Origin: an uncultured Flavobacteriales bacterium
GTDB lineage: Bacteria; Bacteroidota; Bacteroidia; Flavobacteriales_D; Crocinitomicaceae
NCBI GenBank assembly: GCA_913046365.1
Contig: CAJWRM010000013.1
Span: forward strand, 1 to 63,629
DNA length: 63,629 nucleotides
Direction: 5' to 3'
The position numbers were made by a program, and so were the translations under genes. This document shows positions 57,031-63,629 of the stretch, piece after piece (position 1 is the stretch's first letter; every line of letters begins with the position of its first letter). The notes under the pieces were generated by a model. It ran no database searches. It was given only the letters and a program-made list of their open reading frames with translations, and was not told the DNA's origin.

Positions 57031-57621
57031 ATGCTAGGATTAAAAATGGCAACAGACCCAAGATGGGTAAACATTGTAGAAACTAACCTTGAAGACATTT
57101 TAATTGACCATGCTTTCTGCGAACAAAAAGCGGCAAGTAATGCAATATCAATGATTGTTCAATATCCACACTACCCTGATTTAGTCTCAGAAATGGTAGA
57201 AATCTGTAAAGAGGAGATGGAGCATTTTGATATGGTACATAAAAAAATACTTGAGCGTGGTTTTACCATGGGTTTTGAACGGAAAGATCCTTATGTAAAA
57301 GACCTAAGTAGTTATTTAAAGCAAAACCATGACAATAGTTCAAGAGAAAGCCACTTTGTCAACCAAATGTTATTTGCGGCAATGATTGAGGCAAGAAGTT
57401 GTGAACGTTTTAAAATATTATCCCAACAACTAAAAGATGAAGATTTAAAAAAATTCTACAGAATGCTCATGAAAAGTGAAGCAAGACATTTCATGACCTT
57501 TCTAAAGTTTGCAAAAAAATATAGCTCCTCGATCGATGTTGACGAGCGCTGGAAACTTTTCTTGGCATTTGAGGCGGGCCTCATGAAAAAATATGGAAAA
57601 GAGCAAACTATGCACGGCTGA
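57031..57621 (+). CDS. miaE: tRNA-(ms2io6A37) hydroxylase MiaE
   Basis: 196 residues, ferritin-like di-iron enzyme. Expected metal ligands are visible in DHAFCEQKAASNA, EEMEHFDMVH, EARSCERF and EARHFMTF. It hydroxylates the isopentenyl side chain of ms2i6A37 in tRNAs reading UNN codons. It is divergent from the E1 gene, with TATCTTTA (57008-57015) a weak -7 candidate. Confidence 0.9.
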   Translation: MLGLKMATDPRWVNIVETNLEDILIDHAFCEQKAASNAISMIVQYPHYPDLVSEMVEICKEEMEHFDMVHKKILERGFTMGFERKDPYVKDLSSYLKQNHDNSSRESHFVNQMLFAAMIEARSCERFKILSQQLKDEDLKKFYRMLMKSEARHFMTFLKFAKKYSSSIDVDERWKLFLAFEAGLMKKYGKEQTMHG

Positions 57622-57794
57622 TCTATTGCTAATTCATCTATGGATTACCTTAAATAGGTAAAATAAAAATAGACCATTCTATGTCTGGACACATTAACAT
57701 TCATTTAATATTTACAAAGGAGTAAAAAGTAGGAGATAGATTTATTAAATTTATTGCTGTAGAATATTGGAGTTAATTTGAAATATAAGAAACC

Positions 57795-59735
57795 TTGTTT
57801 TTATTTAAAAAGCTACTTTTCCTCTCTGCATTGATTCTAAGCTGTATTTCCTATTCCCAAACTTTAGTAATAAACGAATTCTCTAATGGGCCTTTTGGCG
57901 TGCAAGAATATATAGAGCTTATAGTTATTGACACCTCCTCCCAATCTTTTTCGTGCAGTCCCTGTATCGACATTAGAGGATGGATCATTGATGATAATAA
58001 TGGATACCATGGTAGCTCTGGAATTGCAAGTGGGTGCAATCGGTTTTCCAATGATGCTTTCTGGAGCTGTATTCCGTTAGGTACAATGATTACAGTTTAC
58101 AACGGAGTAGAGATAAATGTAGATATGCCGACTGATGATCTTAATATTAATGACGGAAATTGTCGACTTGTAGTCCCCATTGAAAACTCGACTCTTTTTG
58201 AGAGTAATCCAAATACACCAGGGGCTGTCGTTTGTGACTACCCAAATACAGAATGGACACCAGGGGGAGTATGGAGTAGAATAGGTATGAGAAATGCGGG
58301 GGATTGTATTCGCTTGGTGGATTTGAGCGGCTGCGAGGTTTTTTCTCTGAGCTATGGTGACATTACGCTCTATAGCACCATCTATTTTGGTGGCTCGGGA
58401 GTAGATGATATATTTTACTTTTCGGGGAACAATCCATATAATCAAGCCAATTGGTTTCAAGGCTGTGCTGGAGACCCAGGAGCATGCATAGGAAATGAGC
58501 AGACACCAGGGACACCTAACAGTAATTTAAACAATGCGTACATCAATCAATTCATTATCAATGATTGCCAACCAATCAGCATAACAGACACGAACACAGT
58601 AAACCTTTCTGTATGTGAAAATGAGCTCCCGTATACTTGGAACGGTATTACATTGTCATCCTCAGGAACACAAAGCGCAAATCTCACAAACAGCTTAGGA
58701 TGTGACTCTATAGTTACATTGAATTTGAGCGTAAACGGAATTGACACCAACACAGTAAACCTATCTGTATGTGAAAATGAGCTGCCATATACTTGGAATG
58801 GTATTACATTCTCAACCTCCGGAACACAAAGTACAACGCTCACAAACAGCTTAGGATGTGACTCTACAGTTACATTGAATTTGAGCGTAAACGGAATTGA
58901 TACCAACACAGTAAACCTATCCGTATGTGAAAATGAGCTACCATATACTTGGAATGGTATTACATTCTCAACCTCCGGAACACAAAGCACAACGCTCACA
59001 AACAGCTTAGGATGTGACTCTACAGTTACATTGAATTTGAGCGTAAACGGAATTGATACCAACACAGTAAACCTATCCGTATGTGAAAATGAGCTCCCCT
59101 ATACCTGGAATAGCTTAACTTTCAACTCCCCTGATACACAATTCATAAACCTTTTAAATAGCTCGGGTTGTGATTCTACTATAAGCATAATTCTTACTGT
59201 TACTGCTATCCCTTTAGCACCTAATACCTCAGGTGATATGGAATATTGTATCAATGAACAACCAGATCCACTTGAAGTATCGGGAAGCTCTGGGAGCTAC
59301 ACTTGGTATGCAGATATAGAACTTCTTGAGATTTTAAGTAACGGCTCACAATACACACCTGAAGTATATTCAGGAAATACAAACTACTATGTTACAACAA
59401 CTGAAAACGGATGCGAGAGTCCAGCAGAAATCATTACTATAGAATTTAAAGTGTGCAGCTTAATCATCCCATCAGCCTTCACACCCAACGGAGACGAAAC
59501 AAATGACTTTTGGGAAATTAATGATATTGATTTGGTTTATCCAAATAATATTGTTCAAGTCTTCAATAGATGGGGAAATAAAATTTATGAATCCCAAAAG
59601 GGCAGCTACGAAAAGATGCCATGGAATGGTGAAATAAATGGCCGCCCCCTCCCAGTAGGTACTTACTACTATATCATCGATTACAATGAGGAATCTATCG
59701 AGGCGTCAAATGGAATTGTGAACATTTTAAAATAA
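57795..59735 (+). CDS. T9SS type B cargo protein with lamin-tail domain and four tandem repeats
   Basis: 646 residues from TTG 57795, the only start possible before an in-frame stop 3 codons upstream; it yields a signal peptide ending in SYSQ. A lamin-tail-like domain (about 22-150; LVINEFSNGPFGVQEYIELI, in pieces) follows. Four 52-residue repeats (about 265-472) carry LSVCENELPYTWNG...TNSLGCDSTVTLNLS. An Ig-like unit and a C-terminal gliding-associated domain (about 560-646; DFWEINDIDLVYPNNI, FNRWGNKIYES) complete it. It should be exported by the T9SS; the ligand is unknown. The C-terminus is a close paralogue of the 3268-8271 protein's. Confidence 0.88.
   Translation: MFLFKKLLFLSALILSCISYSQTLVINEFSNGPFGVQEYIELIVIDTSSQSFSCSPCIDIRGWIIDDNNGYHGSSGIASGCNRFSNDAFWSCIPLGTMITVYNGVEINVDMPTDDLNINDGNCRLVVPIENSTLFESNPNTPGAVVCDYPNTEWTPGGVWSRIGMRNAGDCIRLVDLSGCEVFSLSYGDITLYSTIYFGGSGVDDIFYFSGNNPYNQANWFQGCAGDPGACIGNEQTPGTPNSNLNNAYINQFIINDCQPISITDTNTVNLSVCENELPYTWNGITLSSSGTQSANLTNSLGCDSIVTLNLSVNGIDTNTVNLSVCENELPYTWNGITFSTSGTQSTTLTNSLGCDSTVTLNLSVNGIDTNTVNLSVCENELPYTWNGITFSTSGTQSTTLTNSLGCDSTVTLNLSVNGIDTNTVNLSVCENELPYTWNSLTFNSPDTQFINLLNSSGCDSTISIILTVTAIPLAPNTSGDMEYCINEQPDPLEVSGSSGSYTWYADIELLEILSNGSQYTPEVYSGNTNYYVTTTENGCESPAEIITIEFKVCSLIIPSAFTPNGDETNDFWEINDIDLVYPNNIVQVFNRWGNKIYESQKGSYEKMPWNGEINGRPLPVGTYYYIIDYNEESIEASNGIVNILK
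58587..59210 (+). repeat. Four tandem 156-bp repeats in the lamin-tail cargo gene
   Basis: Units begin at 58587, 58743, 58899 and 59055. Units 2 and 3 differ at only four positions, all silent. The fourth diverges in its second half. Confidence 0.93.
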
Positions 59736-59740
59736 AAAAA

Positions 59741-60099
59741 GAGCAAATCATAAGCCGGATCCTGTACATTGATCTGAATAACAAATCAACTGCCTATCAT
59801 TTATCTTGCCCTAATTTCACAATTAGGATCTAACGACCTACCCTTCAAGATTAGGCGAGCAGCCCTCAATTCTCGATTTACTTGGTCTTTCAGCTCACAA
59901 GGTTTACCTTGCCATTTTTGTCACCAAAAAAGCGGTGAGCTCTTACCTCACCTTTTCACCTTTACCAATAATAAATTACTGGAAGTTTATTTTCTGTGGC
60001 ACTTTCTGTACCTGATCATTCAGGCCCTTCTCGTTAAGAAGTGTGATGCTCTATGCTGCCCGGACTTTCCTCTTTAAAAAGCGATAAGCCGATTTGCTC
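59741..60099 (-). ncRNA. rnpB: RNase P RNA (bacterial type A)
   Basis: The minus strand carries the 5' core GAGGAAAGTCCGGGC (near 60075-60061), a later ACAGAAA, a pseudoknot-type P4 3' half and the final GGCTTAT. The ends pair as P1: GAGCAAATC (60099-60091) with GATTTGCTC (59749-59741). About 359 nt, normal for type A. The 3' end runs into a T-run on the minus strand, so P1 doubles as terminator. RNase P matures the 5' ends of tRNAs. Confidence 0.93.
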
Positions 60100-60104
60100 A
60101 ATGA

Positions 60105-60112
60105 CAAACTTA
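60105..60112 (-). promoter_or_regulatory. -7 element of rnpB
   Basis: TAAGTTTG on the minus strand fits TAnnTTTG exactly and ends 5 bases before the folded 5' end of the RNA (60099), the distance expected for the transcription start. Confidence 0.55.
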
Positions 60113-60153
60113 TGAAATATTAAAAGATTTCGAGGTATAAAAAGTATAGACTA

Positions 60154-63100
60154 TTATTTGATGACATTTACATGGCCGCTGTGGTCATAAACTTCATTAT
60201 TCATTGAATCTTTAAACCTCACATACCATATATAGGTGCCATTTTGAACTGCATTGCCCTGATATGAACCATCCCAACCAACTCCTGGAGTATCCGTGTA
60301 AAACACCTCTTCACCCCATCTGTTGTAGACTCTAAACTCATAACCTCTTTCACGGTCATACCCAGCTGTTAATACAGGGATAAACTCATCATTTTTACCA
60401 TCATCATTTGGAGTAAATGAGTTGGGAACATAAAATAGTACCTCATCGATTACAGTTATCGCCACATATGCAGTATCTGTACAACCATCTTGCGCAGACG
60501 CCACTAGAGACACAACATAATTTCCATACTCGTCATACATATGAGTGGTATTTACAAAATCACTTTGGTCTCCATCACCAAAGAACCATTCAAAAGATGT
60601 AGCGTTGACAGAACTATTTGTAAACTCAAAAATCGGATTAACAATGGATTGTTCGTAGACATTCGGCTGAAATTCTGCTATAATCTCGTTGACACAAACA
60701 AAATCCTGCTGCGTTAATGAATCCGTACACCCCTCAGCTGTTGTGCTTATTAAAGTTACATCATAACAGCCATAGGAATCATAAGTATTTAAAACTGAGC
60801 CCATTTGCGTTGATGATGCCCCATTCCCAAAATACCATTGGACCGAATTACTTTCAGGTCCTGCAGTCAAATCTGTAAATGTTGGTTCAAAAGGCAAACA
60901 TCCACCAAACAACATATCAGTTGAAAACAAAACATCTGGTAGAGGATTTACAATCACCTCAATCGCCGCGGTATCAGTACATCCATTTACATCAAAACCA
61001 ACCACTGTATATGTAGCAGTTGCCTGAGGTACAAACGCAACACTATCTATGACAGATTGATCCCACTCATAAGTATCCGCACCTTCTCCCCAAAGAATGG
61101 TACTTTCTCCATCACAGAGAACATTGCCTGATGCATTCGCCGTTATGATAGGCAGCGGATTGACCACAACCTCAACTGTATCACTTTCCACACATCCATT
61201 GGCAGCGGTTGCTATGACAGTATAATCATTGGTAACTGATGGTTCAAATAATTCTCCATCAATCACACCATTATCCCATAGATATAGAATCGCATCTCCA
61301 GTTGCTGTAAGTGCGATTTGTTGACCTATACAAATTGCTGTATCTGGACCCGCATCTACAATTGGTGGAAGATCTAAGGTATAAGTTACTAGAATTGAAT
61401 CTATATTTTGACACATATTGGTATCCGTACCTACAACATAATACATAATGGTTGATGAAGGGAAAAACTCAACACCGTTAACTACACCATTGTCCCAAGC
61501 ATAATTATTAGCTCCTGTAGCTGTTAAGGTTATAGACTGCTCAAAACACAAGGTAGTATCCATTCCTGCCTCGACATCTGGCAGTGGATGTACAGTTATT
61601 GTAAACGATTCTTCAGCTCCAAGACATTCATTAGCAGTTGGTATCACCACAATGTTTCCGACAAGCTCCCCCGTCCCTGTATTTGTTGTTACAAATGGAT
61701 CTATATCACCAATACCGGAACCTGGTAGGCCAATTGCAGCATTATCATTCGACCAATTGTATTCATTGATTAACATATTACCTGAGAAATCTATAACAGC
61801 CGAAAGATCCTCAGCACAATAAACCTCATCCACTAAGGGATCAACTACTGGAAGAGGATGAACCACTATAGCCATTGTATCATTGATACCGTCACACCCA
61901 TTTACATTAGGAGTCACAATTATAGTCGCTGTTTGACTTGTAGTGCCTAAATTTTCAGAATCAAACGATGGGATAAATTCTACACCATTGTTTACTAATC
62001 CAACCGATGAATTATCATTTATCCAACTGTACGTTGCACTCGTGTTGCTTCCTGTAAAATTAATTTGAGGCACTGACTCGCCAGAGCAAACTGTATCGTT
62101 AATCGTATTCACAATTGAGATAGGATTTACTGTTATACTAAACGTCATTGCTGTTCCAATACATCCATTCAATATTGGTGTCACGGTTATATTCCCTACT
62201 TCTATGTCTTGACTAATATTCGTTCCTGGAAAAGATGGGATATTACCAATTCCATTTGAACCTAAACCAATCGATACGTTGTCATGCGTCCAATTATACT
62301 CAGTAGTATCGGGTAAATTACCATCAAAATTAATACCTTCCGAATCCTCATTTGCACAAATATTTTGATCCGGCACTTGGTCTACCGTTGGAATTGGTTT
62401 AACTAGAATCTGAACAATTTGAGCTACTCCGTCACAACCATTTAATATAGGTTGTACAGTAATTGTAGCCAATTGATTTACTAAATCTGTATTTGTGACT
62501 TGAAATGGTGGAATATTTCCTAATCCGCTAGCAGGAAGTCCAATTGAAGTATTATCATTGGACCAATTATATTGCGTACCCGGATTAGATCCATTAAAAA
62601 TATATTCATCCGTTGTCTCACCATGACAGTATTCATCAACACCAGGCGCTATGATGACAGTTGAAATTGGATTTACCGTAATTAAAGCATTTTGTGTGAT
62701 CCCTGCACAACCATTGAAAGATGGTGTTACACTGATTGTCGCAACTTGAACCGTTGCACTGACATTTTCAACAATAAACTCAGGAACATTACCACTACCA
62801 TTTGCAGCTAAATTTATTGAAATATTATCATTCACCCAATCATAATTCGTTCCTACTATATCAGAACTAAAATCAATTTCTTCAGTAGTTTCACTCGAAC
62901 AAAGCTCTTGTTCGATGGGAGTTACTACAACAACTGGTGTAGGTTTTACAGTAATTGTAAATTCCTGTGAGTCACCGAAACAACCATTAAATTCAGGAAC
63001 CACAATAATAGTAGCTTCTTGATCAACAAAAGTTGTATTATCCGCAATAAACGATATTATATCACCATTACCGTTTGACGCTAGACCAATAGACGAATTG

Positions 63101-63629
63101 TCATTTGTCCATATAAAACTTGTTGTTGGATTTGGACCTGCAAAATTAACGGTATTTGTAGGAAGGCCTGAACAAAGCTCTTGGTCAACCGGATCAAAAA
63201 CTACAGGAACAGGGTCAACAGTGGTAATCGTAAATACTTGAGGTAGTCCAATACAACCATTTAATTCTGGTGTAACTGTAATTGTTGAAATAATGACTGT
63301 ATTACCAGTATTTTGAGCTGTAAAGGCAGGTATGTCTCCTACACCAAAAGCGGGAAGCCCAATAGCTATGTTATCATTTACCCAGTTGTAGTTTGTAACG
63401 CCTGGTAGGTTACCTGTAAATACAACTGGTTCAGAATCCGTATTGATACAAAGTGACTGACTAGGAATAGGACCGACAAGTGTAGGTGTAGGTTTAACGT
63501 CAATTGTAAAGACTTGGGGCAGACCCTCACAACCATTTATGGAAGGAATTACTGTAATCGTAGCAGTTTGAACTTCTGAAGTCGTGTTCTGAACAATAAA
63601 TGAGCTAATATCACCAAATCCAGAAGCAG
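60154..63629 (-). CDS. Giant PKD-like repeat protein, T9SS type B (5' end beyond window)
   Basis: The frame is open to the right edge, giving at least 1157 residues; an apparent GTG start at 63003 is internal. From the N-side come about seven PKD-like units of about 90-95 residues with the pattern YNW-NDN--IGL...G-G-IP-F...ATI-V-P--NGC. Then follow Ig-like units (TALTATGANNYAWDNG-type), PKD domains (FGDGDQSDFV) and the C-terminal gliding-associated domain (YVPNSFTPNDDGKNDEF, YNRWGEEVF) for T9SS sorting. It is probably a surface filament or adhesin. It precedes rnpB on the same strand. Confidence 0.88.
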   Translation of the reverse strand, partial: ASGFGDISSFIVQNTTSEVQTATITVIPSINGCEGLPQVFTIDVKPTPTLVGPIPSQSLCINTDSEPVVFTGNLPGVTNYNWVNDNIAIGLPAFGVGDIPAFTAQNTGNTVIISTITVTPELNGCIGLPQVFTITTVDPVPVVFDPVDQELCSGLPTNTVNFAGPNPTTSFIWTNDNSSIGLASNGNGDIISFIADNTTFVDQEATIIVVPEFNGCFGDSQEFTITVKPTPVVVVTPIEQELCSSETTEEIDFSSDIVGTNYDWVNDNISINLAANGSGNVPEFIVENVSATVQVATISVTPSFNGCAGITQNALITVNPISTVIIAPGVDEYCHGETTDEYIFNGSNPGTQYNWSNDNTSIGLPASGLGNIPPFQVTNTDLVNQLATITVQPILNGCDGVAQIVQILVKPIPTVDQVPDQNICANEDSEGINFDGNLPDTTEYNWTHDNVSIGLGSNGIGNIPSFPGTNISQDIEVGNITVTPILNGCIGTAMTFSITVNPISIVNTINDTVCSGESVPQINFTGSNTSATYSWINDNSSVGLVNNGVEFIPSFDSENLGTTSQTATIIVTPNVNGCDGINDTMAIVVHPLPVVDPLVDEVYCAEDLSAVIDFSGNMLINEYNWSNDNAAIGLPGSGIGDIDPFVTTNTGTGELVGNIVVIPTANECLGAEESFTITVHPLPDVEAGMDTTLCFEQSITLTATGANNYAWDNGVVNGVEFFPSSTIMYYVVGTDTNMCQNIDSILVTYTLDLPPIVDAGPDTAICIGQQIALTATGDAILYLWDNGVIDGELFEPSVTNDYTVIATAANGCVESDTVEVVVNPLPIITANASGNVLCDGESTILWGEGADTYEWDQSVIDSVAFVPQATATYTVVGFDVNGCTDTAAIEVIVNPLPDVLFSTDMLFGGCLPFEPTFTDLTAGPESNSVQWYFGNGASSTQMGSVLNTYDSYGCYDVTLISTTAEGCTDSLTQQDFVCVNEIIAEFQPNVYEQSIVNPIFEFTNSSVNATSFEWFFGDGDQSDFVNTTHMYDEYGNYVVSLVASAQDGCTDTAYVAITVIDEVLFYVPNSFTPNDDGKNDEFIPVLTAGYDRERGYEFRVYNRWGEEVFYTDTPGVGWDGSYQGNAVQNGTYIWYVRFKDSMNNEVYDHSGHVNVIK

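Noticed and set aside
58547..59065. A 172-codon minus-strand frame with its own tandem repeats
   Set aside because: It is the antisense shadow of the 156-base repeats in the lamin-tail cargo gene; repeats whose length is a multiple of three keep all frames open.
60154..63003. Treating the PKD protein as complete with a GTG start at 63003
   Set aside because: The frame continues open with the same domain pattern to the right edge, so the gene is truncated by the window.

Overview
The window is typical of a gliding, marine-type member of the Bacteroidota, most likely order Flavobacteriales and possibly near Crocinitomicaceae/Cryomorphaceae (placement inferred). Supporting this are a complete gldK-gldL-gldM-gldN cluster with a PorP/SprF gene (type IX secretion system, T9SS), several very large secreted proteins ending in T9SS sorting domains, AT-rich DNA, promoter-like TAnnTTTG elements, few Shine-Dalgarno sites, menaquinone and bacillithiol genes, and a fused E1 alpha/beta 2-oxoacid dehydrogenase.

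Layout. 1-8.3 kb: two minus-strand T9SS cargo genes, one cut by the left edge; the second carries 13 tandem 51-residue repeats. 8.3-15.8 kb: recF and a DUF721/DciA-like gene, a CotH-kinase/beta-helix lipoprotein, a voltage-gated K+ channel, a DUF3078 outer-membrane protein and a DUF3089 hydrolase. 15.8-24.3 kb: gcvP and bshB1 face a minus-strand run of menA, etfB, etfA, a bifunctional nuclease and a nupC-type transporter. 24.4-27.5 kb: tRNA-Pro(GGG), a DbpA-like helicase, a DoxX-like protein and an unusual protein with two FtsK-gamma winged helices. 27.6-36.2 kb: a secreted M14 carboxypeptidase, a 1289-residue T9SS cargo protein, an MBL-fold hydrolase and a glycosyltransferase. 36.2-42 kb: tRNA-Arg(CCU), an AlkB alkane hydroxylase and, convergent to it, a TonB-dependent receptor plus secreted hydrolase operon. 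42-46 kb: a SulP transporter, a small secreted protein, kbl and a PH-like membrane protein. 46-57 kb: gldN, gldM, gldL, gldK and porP, preceded by a degenerate ureohydrolase, a MazG-like protein and the E1 component. 57-63.6 kb: miaE, another repeat-rich T9SS cargo gene, rnpB (RNase P RNA) and a giant PKD-repeat protein cut by the right edge.

How it works together. The PorP-GldKLMN machinery would export the large cargo proteins found around it (five with a type A or type B C-terminal sorting domain visible in the window, and probably a sixth whose end is cut off). Housekeeping genes (DNA repair, glycine cleavage, electron-transfer flavoprotein, menaquinone, tRNA hydroxylation, RNase P) lie between them. 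No phage, insertion sequence, CRISPR array or obvious foreign island is visible. The most distinctive observations are the stand-alone tandem FtsK-gamma protein, the ureohydrolase-fold protein with broken metal motifs beside the T9SS genes, the AlkB/TonB-receptor/secreted-hydrolase neighbourhood with a long inverted repeat upstream of the receptor, and the recently shuffled adhesin repeats.
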